64,000 bases of DNA from Diadophis punctatus similis. Taxonomy: Eukaryota; Chordata; Lepidosauria; Squamata; Dipsadidae. The position numbers and the translations under genes are program-made. Where the stretch lies: contig JALIGW010000005.1 of assembly GCA_023053685.1 (NCBI GenBank), forward strand, positions 33,990,980 through 34,054,979, in the 5' to 3' direction. The stretch's first letter is position 1; each line of letters begins with the position of its first letter. Under the pieces are notes generated by a model. It was given only the letters and a program-made list of their open reading frames with translations, searched no databases and was not told the DNA's origin. This document shows positions 1 to 12,449 of the stretch, in pieces.

Positions 1-788
1 AGAAATGTACATAATGCCAGAAAGTTTTCTTAAATGTAATCACACTAATTTCTCCCAATTATTTAAATAGATCTACTCCAAACATGACTAAGTGAGGGTT
101 TAACTCAGCTGCCTTATCTTAATACTAAACAGGACACTGTTACATTTCAGATTATACTTTTACAGATCTTTAAATTTGATGTGGCTTTCTGGAAGTATAC
201 ATTCTCTGCTATTTAAAAGAAGATACAAAAGCACTGGGCCTCTTCAGAGCAAGCATTTATTTTAAAAAGCTTCTTCATTTTGTTAAGTTGTCTAGAACAA
301 TAATAAAGCAGTCTTTAAAAAATAAGTCTAATAATTTGAACACTCAGAATTGGAAGGGACCTTGCAGGTCATCTAGTCCAACCCCCTGCCCAAGCAGGAG
401 ACTGCCTCTACCTAAAATTCACAACCTCCTGATTGTGAGGCAAGAGCTCCACCTCTAGGCCACAGGAGCTGTTACCTCCTTTCAGTTTCAGTAATCCAAC
501 ATTGCCAGCAGTTCATCTCCCAACAATTTGTCTCCTTACAGCCACCGTAGTTAGTTTCATTTTACCGCATGGCTGCAGCCTCTCAGCTGTAGGTCGGGAG
601 GCTAATAATCAGTTTCTTGTTCTAATCAGGCTCTGCTGCTGTTTGCTGCAAAGAGGTAAATTGTTGGGAGGTAGAGGCCAAAGGGTGGGGGTGGCTGGGT
701 GGGGCTACATTCAGTGTATAAGACGCACCCAAGTTTTCACCCTCTTTTGGGGGGTAAAAAGGTGCATCTTATACTCCGAAAAATACGG
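1..788 (+). mobile_element. TA-flanked DNA transposon, CCGTATTTTTCGG family, copy 1 (left end outside window)
   Basis: The right end reads GGTGCATCTTATACTCCG then AAAAATACGG and is followed by TA. The interior (about 1-345 and 480-788) matches three other copies in this window at 31806-32834 (reversed), 45911-46897 and 60592-61524. Shared landmarks include a segment about fibre-like AT-rich text ending in a CAGTGTATAAGACGCACCC block near the right end. No transposase frame is present, so the copy is non-autonomous. The constant TA on both sides of the family points to a TA-targeting superfamily; the exact family name is not certain. Confidence 0.7.
346..478 (-). mobile_element. CR1 LINE 3' end fragment, antisense
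   Basis: The stretch contains the hallmark antisense CR1 tail text (TTGGAAGGGACCTTGCAGG, then ATCTAGTCCAACCCCCTGCC). It interrupts or replaces part of transposon copy 1, because copies 3 and 4 read through the same point without it. Two longer CR1 copies at 16707-17165 and 35304-35835 share the same text. Confidence 0.75.
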
Positions 789-1318
789 TACTTTTCATTT
801 TCACACTGCATCTGGCCTTTATTTACAAATTGTTCTGTTTGTTCCCAGATTCTTTGTTTCCCATGTTGCTGGTGCAGTCTTCATAAATAGTATCAAAAGT
901 ATCTTTTAAAAGTACAACTTAAGGAGACTGCAGAATCAGAAGAGATACTTGTATAACACTTGGGAGAGATTAACAACTCAGTATATATGTTCAGAAAACA
1001 TGTTATTGCTTACAAGAATCTTTCAACTTGATTTATAATTGTTTACCTGAAAAATTCTATTGAAACTCATTCCCAGTTAAAAGTACAGAGGATTGGAGCC
1101 TAACATTTGTGGATAGCAGATTCCAAACTAAATACAGAATTTTTTTACATAAACAAGAGCTAGACACTAACTTGAAATCTTAGAAGTTAATGTCTGTTAT
1201 TAAAGAATGAGAAGAAAAGAGAAGAAAAGAGAAGAAAACCTGACCATGAAATCTGTCAGTTGCCCGATCAATTTACTTTACAGATTACAAAATATAATTT
1301 AGTTTTTCTTCTACTATA
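789..1318. other. AT-rich non-coding stretch
   Basis: I see no gene, RNA or recognisable repeat here apart from a short (GAGAAAA) run near 1211-1238. Confidence 0.5.
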
Positions 1319-1319
1319 G

Positions 1320-1453
1320 CACGGGTGTCAAACTCGCCGCGTCACGTTGCCGTCACGTGACGTTTCGCTACGTTTTTCCCATTTACAGAGCTGGGGTTGG
1401 TGTGGCCTGCATGTGATGCATCCAGCCTGCAGGCCACCAGTTTGATATCCCTG
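1320..1453. mobile_element. Degenerate hAT-like MITE with GGGTGTCAAACT ends
   Basis: The ends read GGGTGTCAAACTCG and AGTTTGATATCCCTG, which are imperfect inverted repeats of a common squamate MITE. No convincing 8-bp target duplication is visible, so the copy is probably old or its left end is eroded. A further fragment of the same kind begins near 28111. Confidence 0.45.
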
Positions 1454-2540
1454 TGCGACAGGCATTCAGACACGTGGTTTTTAGATTCATGTAAGACTAT
1501 TTTCAAAGGATTCTGATCTCTGCTGAAATGGGCACCTTCTATGTCAAGAAAACCATCCTATTTCGCATTTAGATAATCTGATGCTTCAGATATTTGAGTC
1601 TACAAACCTCATAATCCTGAATATTGGCGATTCTCAAATTTTATGCAAACCAAAATACTAAGGTCACTAGATTCCAGCTTTGACTAATTTATAAAATTGC
1701 CCTTCCCCAGAATAAATACAATAGGGGGATTTACCCCATTAACCTAACACAAAATAGACATTGTACATCATGGAGGTGTAACCCAAACTATCCCAAAGCC
1801 TGGGAGAAATACCAGTTTTTAAAGATTGTCTGAAGGCTTGCAGAATTTAGGTGATCCAAACCATGAGGATGCCATTGTAATTTCAAACAGTGGTTGCTAA
1901 CTGAGGACTACCTGTATTCACAATGCTGTAGATTTGGAGTGGTCTTCAAGGACAGTCCTCCATAGAACACATTGCAAAAGTTCACATGCAAAGTGGTCAT
2001 GGCATGAGTGACTATGAGAATAGACTTGCAGTCTGGGAAAGGGCACAATTAGAACATAAGATAAATCTGTGTATGAAGGTCTTCTTGTTGCCATCTCTTT
2101 TCAGCCAAGAGCTGTCAATGGAAGAGGACTTCTAAAATGACATACTAGTTCTGTCTTCACTTAATATTAAAGAGACAATGAATAAGTGAGCCTTTTGGAA
2201 ACAGAATTCTTCAGGTGGAATATCACTATTGAAAAGTCAATTTTACCAATCAACACTTAACCACATCTTTGATAGGAGAGGCACCTCTCCCAAAGACCCC
2301 TAAGTAAACACAAGAACATATTCCTTTGGGAATCAATCTAAAACAATACAGGGTTTAAAGAGAAAGAACCAAATCTTGTATGATGCGCAGAAAGAAACTG
2401 CAGGAGGTGCTAAGTAATAGCAGTTTTTAAATACTAATGAAAACTCAATCTCAGATTGACTTTTAATAACGTACTATGATTTAAATAACATACTATGAAA
2501 GTCAATCTCAGGTATTATAGGTTTGAAATGTATACAATAA
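1454..2540. other. AT-rich non-coding stretch
   Basis: No coding frame, RNA gene or assignable repeat was recognised. Confidence 0.45.
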
Positions 2541-2985
2541 TAATAATAATAATAATAATTTATTGTCATTGTACGTATATACACAGTACACCCATACAAC
2601 GAAATTCACATAACGCTTAAAGACCAGTCCCAACACACATAGCAATCCCTAAAAACACGCCCCACCCGCCACAAATTCCCCACCCTGAACCACTCAAACA
2701 TCCATACAACAGACCAAGTAATACTATCCAACAGCTCACTGATGGTAACCCTTTAATTCATTATTAAGTGCAATTATAGTTCTGGGATAAAAACTGTTCA
2801 GAAAACGTGTGGTCCGAGTTTTAATTGTTCTGTATCTTCTGCCAGAAGGCAACAGTCCAAAAAGATTGTAAGCAGGATGAGAAGAGTCTCTGAGAATATT
2901 GTGCAACTTCCTAGAACAACGAGATGCGAAGATATCGTCCAGGGCTGGTAGTTGGAGCCCAATGATATTCTGGACAGCTGTAATG
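2541..2985 (-). mobile_element. L2-like LINE 3' end, antisense, 5'-truncated
   Basis: An (AAT)n run at 2541-2563 is followed by TTTATTGTCATTGTACG, the usual antisense tail of vertebrate L2-type LINEs. It then runs into a degraded antisense C-terminal coding region; the reverse complement has the typical phrase encoding LLPSGRRYR near 2840. The copy stops near 2985. Confidence 0.65.
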
Positions 2986-3095
2986 ATTCTACAATGTAAC
3001 TACAATGTAGTTACAACTGATGAAATACTCCATGTTTGATGGAAATACCTTCATGCTATATGCCAAATTCAGATTTCAGGATGTTATACAATAAA

Positions 3096-3402
3096 TCAGA
3101 GGTAGCCGTGACTGGTTAGACACTGAACTTGTTAGCAGGAAAGCTGACAGCCTGGGTTCAAGGGTGAGCTCCTGTTACACTTCCCCAGCTCCTGCCCACC
3201 TCGTAGTTTGAAAGCATGCAAATGCAAGTAGATAAATAGATACCACTTTGGTGGGAAGGTAACAGACTTGGTGTATGGTCATGCTGGCCATATGACCACA
3301 GAAAAGTCTTCGGACGATGCTGGCTCTCTCAGCTAAGAAACAAAGATGAGCACCTACCCCATGGGTTGGACGTGACTGCACGGGGGAAACCTTTACCATT
3401 AT
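3096..3402 (+). mobile_element. tRNA-derived SINE, family A, sense
   Basis: The head contains a degenerate tRNA-like promoter (A-box-like GTGACTGGTTAGACACTG, B-box-like GGGTTCAAGG). The body has the family text GGTGGGAAGGTAACAG, GGCCATATGACCACAG and AGATGAGCACC. Antisense copies of the same family lie at 24615-24866 and 62600-62950. The tRNA-like head is part of the SINE and is not a tRNA gene. Confidence 0.75.
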
Positions 3403-3681
3403 ACAATAAAACAATAGTTATAATCAAAGAGAGCAGCCAACTGGACAGAACCACAATATGATATGCCTGTCTCTGTTGGCTCATCATATGCGCAAACTTC
3501 CATGCCAAAATGTAACAAATACTTTAAACTAGCTTTGCTGAAAAAGAAGAGTGTAGATAGTTTGGTTTTCATAAGAAACTTTCTGATCGAAGACAAGAGG
3601 GGTTATGGATGTTGAATTGACAACAGAGAAGACTCTGGGAAGGAGATAGGAGAACTGCATCTGAGGTAATGGTTGGCAGGA

Positions 3682-3771
3682 TTGACTTAAGCAGTTCCAG
3701 CTTTTGAAGCTCAATGCTTTTCATTCTTATTAAAATAACTGATCTTCAAAAGCTGGAACTGTTTAAGTCAA
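3682..3771. repeat. Hairpin with 28-bp near-perfect arms
   Basis: Arm 3682-3709 (TTGACTTAAGCAGTTCCAGC...) is the near-exact reverse complement of 3744-3771 (...GCTGGAACTGTTTAAGTCAA), with one mismatch and a 34-base AT-rich loop. It may be a short MITE; no target duplication is evident. Confidence 0.6.
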
Positions 3772-6236
3772 CTGTTTAGCTCTGTGGGCTAATAAACCTA
3801 AACTGAACAGTGCAGTGATACACTGTTTTGTTGGTATGAGAGAGACAAATGCAGAGCTAGGAAAGATCCAAAGACTCAGTGAAGACTTGAAGAGGAACAG
3901 GCACTCTAGAGACATGTTTACACACTGCAGAAAGCCTTTCATGGGCTTGAATATAGTACAAGAAATTTTATCAGCCAGAGAAAACATTTACCTGCCAACC
4001 TGACAGGTAAAGTACAGAGACAATCTTGAACAAAGAACGTAAAAATTGTTAAAAGAAACTTGATACTGCTTGGTATAAGAGAAGTAAAAGGAAACTCTGT
4101 CAAGCTTTCAAGATTTTATTATTAGGTATTTCCTGACTTGACCTACCCTGAAGAATTGACATTAATCTTGAAAAGCCATCCTAGACTCTAAACAGAGAGA
4201 CATCAAATCTTATTTTGGTTATGGAGACGGCATCAAATACTTGAGGCACCACGCTGCCAGCAGAGGAACTTACTAAAGTATTATTGCAATACCAACAGCA
4301 AGTGAATATACAAATAATAAATAATAAGAAAAATGGTTATCCTTGGGCTTCACATATTTTTTCCAAACAAAGACTATTGGCTCAATATATTGGACAAGGT
4401 CCACTCTACTGTTTGGGTGCTGTCCATTTAGCAGAATCTATTAATGTGATGTTGGGATGTAAATGAATCTCTGGTCCCTCTTTTTTTAAATTACTATTAT
4501 AAAAAGTAAGAGGAAGTGCCTTTATAAACTGAAGATAAGTTATAGCTCTCCATGTATCAATTTATTTTTTGTTACATGGGATCCGCAATCAAATTCCGTG
4601 TTTTGAAAAACTTATAATATTTTAAAGTTGCTTTTAATTGTTCTCAGAACATATATTTCCAAGAAAAAAGTGTCATAAACAATTACAACTGCAGGCTGGT
4701 AGAAATCCAACATTAACATTGCATTCTTCAGTACAGATTAGTCTAAGTTGAAATAGTTCTGTAACAGCAGGAATACTTCATGACATGTAATCAGTGATAA
4801 ATGGGTTTATAAACAAATGTATTCTTTTGCAGTGCTCCCCGTACTATTAGACATAAAGGTCCTTTTCCAGAAATTCTAAGCATCTTTTATAAATTTTGAA
4901 AGAAAATATACTGTTCCTATTTCAATATAAACAGTATTTCCACTAAACCCATTATAGCTTTAGATACACAAATTACAGCCACAAGTGATAAACATTTATA
5001 ATTAGATTGTAAAGTAACTTCGATATCACTGAAGAGTTTGCCTAAATGAATTACTTGAAAATCAACAGACCTCCAACATTATGGACTTGGAAAGAGCACT
5101 GCTAGCTTTAGTTTTCAAAGTAGTTCACTTTTACTATGGCTGAATTACTATGAAGTACTTTTTGGACCTCATGGTCTAACACAAAAAAGTTAGCTCTGTA
5201 AAACTTGTAAAGGGAAAGGACCACATTGATAAATTAAAAATAATTGTGAGCTGCAAAGGCGTATCTCTACCACAGCAATCAACTGTTTGGCAGCTACCAT
5301 TGGAGGATCTTGGCACCATGTTTTTTAGAGTGGTGGCAAATCCTTCCTGGCAGCAATGTTTAATGGCAATGATTTTTTTTTTAAAAAAAAATGCTGGCAG
5401 TATACAGAAGGCCGCTTGGTGGACAGTCTGTGGTCAACAGGCTGCATATTGTACAGGCCTGGGTACTCTTCCTGAAGGGAGAAAGCAAGGCTCAGAAAAA
5501 CTATTACTGTTCACTGAAATTCCTTCGCAATAATTTTAACCGTATGGATCTTATAGCGTCAAACCATACATTCTTTCTTAAACATTACCTTCCTTGCCCA
5601 ACTAAGAACCTTACTGACTAGAAAAATGCTTCACAATATGTACTACAGCAGTATTGTTTCAATGGAACCTAGATTTTTTTTAAAACTCTGCAAGATTGTG
5701 TGGCAAAAGCCATATCTTAAAATGCCCATTTGTTTAGTGCCTCCGAAAAGGCTAGGCAAGGTCTTTTAGAAGTATACTAAACCAGATCTTTTAGCAATAC
5801 TCCAAATGTCATAGGGCTGCCAACATGGTTTCCCTGCCACTGAAGAGGCAGCAAAGTAGTCAAAGAGAGACTTGCCTACAGAATTTGCTTGTTTCTCCCC
5901 CCCCCCCCTTCAGGCAAAGCAGAAAGAACGAAGAGAGAGAGATTTCAAGAGAGTATATCAAGAGCAATGTGATCACACCGACAACAGAAAAGGATCGTGT
6001 TCAGCATTCCCTGCCACCAAATAGGTCACAAAGGATCAGGCAAAGGAGAGATTATCTTTTTGCCTTTTTCTCTCCCCTTCCCCACAGAACAGAGACAAAT
6101 GGAAAGAAAGAGATATCAAGTGAATACAGTAAGCTGTTTGCATAGTTCACCAATGGCTCCCAATCCTTGGGCTGCCAGCCCAATCTCTAGGTGTGGAAGA
6201 TCAAGCAGCTTACTCTCTGACAGAAGAGAAGTTTTG
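3772..6236. other. Non-coding stretch
   Basis: Only short chance frames are present. A C-homopolymer lies at about 5898-5909. I could not assign any repeat or conserved exon. Confidence 0.45.
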
Positions 6237-6335
6237 TAGCTCAGGGTTAAACTGTGGCATCCTTGGTGCTTTCTGAGCTTGGTGGTTTTCTTGCAGACAT
6301 TTCATTATCAAACTAGGTAACATCATCACTGCATT
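6237..6335 (+). repeat. Short interspersed repeat (CAGACATTTCATTA type)
   Basis: The text CAGACATTTCATTATCAAAC followed by TAGGTAACATCATCA recurs at 24923-25020. There it folds back on itself through GATGAAGTTACCTAGTTTGG. This looks like a small palindromic element; family unknown. Confidence 0.45.
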
Positions 6336-6362
6336 GGAACCAGTTCACTGATTCTTCAGATT

Positions 6363-6441
6363 CTTACTCTGAAGCTGTTGTTTTGCAAGCTATACTTTAT
6401 AGATGATCACATGTTCATTTCTCTTGTTAAATCAAGAGAAA
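6363..6441 (+). repeat. 80-bp direct repeat, copy 1
   Basis: This segment, with core TTTATAGATGATCACATG then TTCATTTCTCTTGTTAAATC, is repeated with about 90% identity at 10569-10648 in the same orientation. Neither copy is flanked by other repeat text that I recognise. Confidence 0.6.
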
Positions 6442-7707
6442 GCTTAGAAAACACTAAGGACCCCACAGCTTACTTTCTTGTAACCCTTTCTCTCCAATCA
6501 ATTTTTTCTGCAAGGGGAGGGGGGAGGGGAAAAAAAACCACAATTCAGGCATGGAACAACATGCACTAACTGTTAATGGCGATTATGTGACTAAGAGGTA
6601 CTGCAAAGGCCATAAATGGTCATAAATGAGCCATAAAGTTGTGTTTTCAGCATAGTAATAACTTCAAATGGGTTAGGTTTAGGCTTCACAGAGTGTACAA
6701 AGCAGCTGCCTTGTGAGAAGCTCCAAATTCCTGAGAGACTCCAAGGGTGAGTAGTAATCACCTCTTCCACAAAGCCCCAAACACCTTGGAAGCTCCATCC
6801 CAGCCACCTTCACTGCTCTGCTCCGTGTCAACTGACCTTCACCATTTTCCTCCTCCCACAAGGTTGCCCAACCTTGTGCCCTTGTACCCACCTTTGTGCC
6901 CTTTATAAAGAAGAAGAAAATGCTAAAGCCACTCACTCAGCTACAATGTCTTGAAATACCTCTTTTCCCATGCTCCTGGGTGTTGCTAAAGTACTGGAAC
7001 TGGCTTTGTAGTGCCCTCACTTTCCCAAGGCTCTGTGAAGAGTACAGCTCTTCCAAAGCTGAGCAGAGCACCGTAGGTTCCAAAAACAAAGTTTAACTTT
7101 CTTTTTTATTATTATTCTTTGCAAAAGGGCAGGCTGGGCATGGTTCCTGATCTCAACAGTTTTAAGAGATTTTGGCTTGAGTTTCATGAGTTAAAAGTAT
7201 CAAGCACACATTCCCACCAATCAGCTTCAATGGAAGACACCATTTCCATTCATAAAAATAGCTACGTTTAACAACCATGTGATTCGCTTAACAGATAGTT
7301 TCTTGTTTTACAACCATTGTAAAAACAAGTCGAGTCGCATTATGCCTCTATCAAAATTTTGTTGTCATGAGTAGATGACTACCTGTACTTTAAGAACAAT
7401 GACATCAACACTCTAATTATTGGAAAATCCCTCAATGCATTAAGATTTTACTGGATTCCATATATTTCCTAGGAAAGAGCTACCTAATTCAAATTATAAA
7501 GCTACTGATGCCTTAAGTTCAAATTTAATCAGGAATGATCTCACCATTGTTTGAACTTTCTATCGTCAGACCATCTTTACACACAGGTAAACGGCCAAAA
7601 GTTTGTTTTGTCTTATGTGTGAAATAGTCCAAAGATGATTCAAGACAGCCTCTTTGTTACCAATGGAACCATGATATCACAGTATTCTCAATGTAAATGG
7701 CAAAAGC
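6442..7707. other. Non-coding stretch with a degenerate MITE trace
   Basis: At about 7250-7384 phrases such as GTTTTACAACCATTGTAA and GATGACTACCTGTA resemble a decayed copy of the TA-flanked MITE seen intact at 27576-27985. Nothing else was recognised. Confidence 0.4.
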
Positions 7708-7715
7708 TCCTAGAA

Positions 7716-8138
7716 CAGTGATGGCGAACCTATGGCACGGGTGCCACAGGTGGCACGCGGAGCCATATCTGCCGGCACGCGAGCCGTTGCCCTAGCTCAG
7801 CTCCAGTGCGCATGTGCGTGCCCGCCAGCTGATTTTTGGCTCACGTGGAGGCTCTGGGAGGGCGATTTCGGCCTCCGGAGGGCCTCCAGGGTGGCGGGGG
7901 GAGTGTTTTCGCCCTCCCCAAGCTCCAAGAAAGCCTCTGGAGCCTGGGGAGGGCGAAAAAATGGGCCCACTGGGCCCACTGGAAGTCGGGAAACAGGGGA
8001 GTGGGGGGTCACACATGTATGTGCAGGGGGTGGGGCAAGTGAGGGGCTTTGAATTATGGGTGTGGGCACGCACGCGCGTGCAGTAGCGTGCATGTGCACT
8101 ATTTTGGCACCCGAGGAAAAAAAGGTTCGCCATCACTG
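7716..8138. mobile_element. hAT MITE with intact 8-bp target duplication
   Basis: The termini are CAGTGATGGCGAACC and GGTTCGCCATCACTG, perfect inverted repeats. They are flanked by TCCTAGAA at 7708-7715 and 8139-8146, an exact 8-bp duplication as expected of hAT. The 423-bp interior is GC-rich and has no transposase. The open frames across it are by-products of base composition. Confidence 0.93.
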
Positions 8139-8146
8139 TCCTAGAA

Positions 8147-10568
8147 GCATCTTTGATGTTCAAGCATCATTCTTGAAGACATTTTGGCTAGAAGACAGAT
8201 GTGGACTAATTATTTTATTCACAAGCAATTTCCCCACAAGTGTCCTTATGGATTGCTACTATGTGCAGGCCCTCAAACCAATTGATACTGAAAAGCGATC
8301 ATGAAAACCCAGACTCAGACAAGGAAACTCACTAAATGATTTTGGATTAGATAGTGTATTTAAACTGTACCTTGCTTGGTTGTGGGGAAAATATTAAGAG
8401 TTTATGCCAGGTGGCAATAAGTCTACTCTCTTAACACACTTCACCCTAAATTCAGGAACCTGCTTATTGCTCTTTAATTGTAAAGACAGAAGGCAAAATG
8501 AGCAAAATGTCTGACTTCTACAGAACCTAAGCATGTACGTCTACTCTGGGATATAAATTTGGTATCTTTTCCTCCAGCCTTTTTGAGTAATTGAGAATTT
8601 GCCCATATTTCTTCTAGGTTTAAGATTGTAAGACAAAATATATGCTCAATTATTGCATAAAACTTTGGTAAAACATAAAAACACTGCTTTTTAAGTATTT
8701 AGCTTCAGCTAATATAAAGTATCAAGTATATTGCCTAAAATTATGGAGCAAAGGCAGACTAGAATATTATAAAATAAAGCCTTGATGGTGCTATATCTTA
8801 GCAAGAATACTGAAACTGCTATGAACCATATAAAAACATTAAAAAGTCACAGCTAAACCTTTCAGCCTTTGTTAGTGTACAACAAGAACTTGGGAGGTAC
8901 AGCTTGGTAACACCAGCTGCTCCTAGTTCTCAAACTCAAACCTAGATTTGGGGTTGAGTCGGCTTGACTTCCTAGTCTATAACTAAATAATGAGTTGAGT
9001 TTATTATGAGGCACCCTTGTATTCCATTGCAGCAGCACTCTGCTGGAGGATAAAACGATAAAGTTACTTCCCAGGATAATAAATCTCTAAAAGCAAAAAA
9101 ATTAGCACTAAGAACAAGCACAAAAGAGAACTTGCTCAAAGATTTAATATGTTATGATGGCACAAATATAAAGACATTTAAAAATGTCTATGAATCTTTT
9201 TAAAAGGCATCATTTTTTCCTAATATGTAGTCTATTATGATAGAGTCATAACTGACAAGTGAAAACCCTGTAAGTGCCAGCAGTAAGATTATCTGCTGAC
9301 CCCAGCACATTGTAGGGGAAATTATTAGTGCTCTCTGTCTGGAGGCTGTCTTACAATTCCACTTGAAGCCTCCTCAGAGTATACAAACCACCTACAGTCC
9401 TACACCAAAAGCACATCTCAAATAAAAATGTGCAAGTTGCACATCCTAGTAATTTCATTGCAAGAATACAGTTGCTGCTGAACCATTTGAAAACACATCA
9501 GAATTAATAGGTACATTTATATGACTTCAGGCATTTCTGAACAACGATCTGTTATGTTTGTCATTTTAAGTAGTCCCTCACACAATAGAATAATCTAATA
9601 ATATAATCATGAGGAAAAAAATTAAAGACTTCTTCAATAATAAAATGCAAGTGCAATAACTATATTATGTATTGCCCAGGAAAAGTGTACTATAGATACA
9701 AGTGCTAAGTGATTTTTGTAGATTGCAAAATGATAACACTATTGCATCTAGCTTATTTTAAATACACCTGCAAGAACCATGTTACGTATTGAAGTTTGTG
9801 AAGCAAGGCAGTAGTACTGTTGTACTTATGGATGATATATTCAGCCATTTTCCAAATCAAAGGTTCATTCCTCATCCATCTAAGGGTAACATGAGGTGTT
9901 CAAGAGAAGCCTATTTGTCATTAATATTTTAAGATTAGGCTCGATGTAGGAATATAGCTAAAAAACCTGGAATTTTCCCTTTTTTTAAAAAAAAGCAGAG
10001 ATGTTGATCCTTTCATCTCATTTTAGATTTTAAGAGAGAACACTGGAACCATATTTATGATATTATCAAGATCTTTTCACAAGATTATCCATTTGGGTCC
10101 ATTGTCTCCAACAGCTTTTTTTAGGATGTTGAAAATTACAGTGTATACCTTAACTGTTGGCAATTACCTTATCTGACATAAGCCATCAAATTAATTACAT
10201 ACAAAGACAGAGTAAACGAATTATGAAACAAAGCTACACTCACATTATGTATATTCACAAATAGAATTTTTCCACAGATTAATGCACTGAAGTATGGTTT
10301 CACAAATTATATGCTTATGTGAAGGATCACTTGCAATCTTAAAGAACCAACTTAAGACCATAATATTTCTTATTCTACATTTACAAAATCAAAAAATTGT
10401 AACAAGGCCCAGTTTTACATGCATCTTAGCATATTAACAAACTTTACTTCTGATCTTGACTCACAGATGAGAAAAATAATTATGTTTATAAACTATAAGA
10501 AATACATATTCTTGTAATTTGGAAATTGTTTCTCTGTTTTTAATTTATTGCAAAATACTCAATGCAGA
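8147..10568. other. AT-rich non-coding stretch
   Basis: No exon with splice signals, RNA gene or assignable repeat was found. It is probably intronic or intergenic DNA on the SHOC2 side. Confidence 0.4.
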
Positions 10569-10648
10569 GTCTTACCCCAAAGCTGTTGCTTTTCAAACTA
10601 TTCTTTATAGATGATCACATGTTCATTTCTCTTGTTAAATCAAAAGAA
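10569..10648 (+). repeat. 80-bp direct repeat, copy 2
   Basis: This is the partner of 6363-6441. Both contain TTTATAGATGATCACATG followed by TTCATTTCTCTTGTTAAATC. Confidence 0.6.
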
Positions 10649-10699
10649 TATCAATAATCTATAAAACCAATTTGCATGTTAATGTAATTAAAAACCAGG

Positions 10700-10850
10700 A
10701 GATAGTGAATTCTAGTCCTGTTTTAGGCTCCAAATCAGCTGGGTGACCTTGGGCCAGTCACTCTCTCAACCCTAAGGGAAAAAGGTAATGGCAATCATGT
10801 CCAAAAAATCTTGCAAAAAAACCCTAAAGGGACTAGAATAGGAACAAAAT
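10700..10850 (+). mobile_element. tRNA-derived SINE, family C, degraded
   Basis: The phrase CAGCTGGGTGACCTTGGGCC then AGTCACTCTCTCAACCC is diagnostic of a widespread squamate SINE. The 3' half is A-rich and decayed (GGTAATGGCAATCATGTCC, TTGCAAAAAAACCC). Confidence 0.65.
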
Positions 10851-12449
10851 ATAAGGAACAACCTCCCCTCCCACCAAATTCATCTGACATACTGTACATA
10901 TATTAGCTATTTTGTTGCATGCTTATTTTTCAAGATATAGCAACACATTTAGTTGTGTAGTTAGTTGACACATTTTCAAAATTCATTAAAATACAATCAC
11001 AAGCATGTTTTTGAGCCCTTGACAAAAATTCAGTAGAAATTAATATATCATTGAAGTATTTATATTTAAGATAGGGCTAAATATGTTGTATAATATCTAA
11101 TATTAGAATTTAATATAAATTAAAATCAAGACAAAACAGAAATAACATTTTCTCCTATTGAAAATGACAAAGAACTAATTGTCAACTTTGGAAGTCCCCA
11201 AATTATCTTTAATCAATATTTTTCCTAAAGCAGGCCATAAGGTGAATTTAAAATATACTGTAACTACTATTTTCTGCAAAGCACCATTGGTTATGTATGT
11301 AAGTACTTAATAAAAATGATTACTTCAAAGTCCACTTCAAGTTACATTTTGAAATTTATATGATACTGAACTTTTGAACTTGAATTTTACATACAAATGA
11401 TTATTTTTAAATATATATACAGCATGCATTCATAGATTGCAACAGGTGTAATATATTTGCTTATTTATATATACAGCATGCATTCGTACATTGCAACCTG
11501 TGTAATATTATAAATATATGCTTAATTATTTCAATTATTAGTTATTTAAGTCTATATGCATACGTTTCAAAATTTAAAAGATGTCAAAAACTACTACTAA
11601 GTATCCCAAGCAAAACTGATGAAAGAACTACATTAAAATTGAAAAAGAATTATAAATCTCTGAAAGGATGAGAGTTGGTGTTCAAAACTGTTCTCTTTAA
11701 ACAACTGCCATTCAAAAACCCTAAAATAATGTATTCTTTTTCCAGCCTTCTGTAAGATGAGATACAAACTATCACCAGTTTGCTTTGGTATCTGTGTCTG
11801 AAATTATATATAATATAGGTGGATGTATTATGAAACAGTGCACTCATCAGTAAAGCCATCTGCAATAATAAACCAATAAATGTTGCAGAAATCCAGTACA
11901 ACAATTAACATGCTTGCTAGGAAAACTGAAAATTAAGTTGATAAAGAAAGGCAATATAAAGATTTATATAGCTTCCTACAAGTAAGATAGCATGTCTGAC
12001 GTTAGAGGGGAAATTAAAATAAGCCTTTCTACTTCTTGCAAAAAATAGGGAATAAATAACAACAATGCTAGCATAAACCATGTTTTACCACAATTGAAGA
12101 ATAAACTTATCAATTTATACTATTCTTCCTCAATCTGATACCCTGCTCACAAGGTCTCCATGCTTATCCCTGGAACCTATCTGCTATTCACTAACATCCT
12201 CCCCAGTTTTCTCTCCTCCAGCCCCTGCCTTCATATATGCCCGTTGCCAATAAAGACCATCCTTATGCTCTTTACCTTGTCCTGACCAGTAAGGACCATG
12301 TGTGCTTGGTGGCAGCGTCTTTTCTTAAATCCTAAACTGCCACTGAGCTCCAATCCTGCCTATCCTTAGTGTCAAGCCTGGAATTACAACCACCGAGGCC
12401 TCCAATCGGCATGGTGGCAGCAGGGCCTGAGAGTTACTAGCGGCCCAAC
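10851..12449. other. AT-rich stretch with a local duplication
   Basis: At 11412-11520 two units of roughly 55 bp share ATATATACAGCATGCATTC and GCAACNNGTGTAATAT. From 12130 composition becomes pyrimidine-rich, with CCAATAAAG near 12248 and TTGGTGGCAGCGTC near 12308; this might be an old LTR edge but I cannot prove it. Confidence 0.35.

Noticed and set aside
8147..10568. Search for SHOC2 leucine-rich repeat exons
   Set aside because: No frame with the SHOC2 repeat pattern occurs on either strand between 1 and 30.5 kb; coding exons must lie outside the window.
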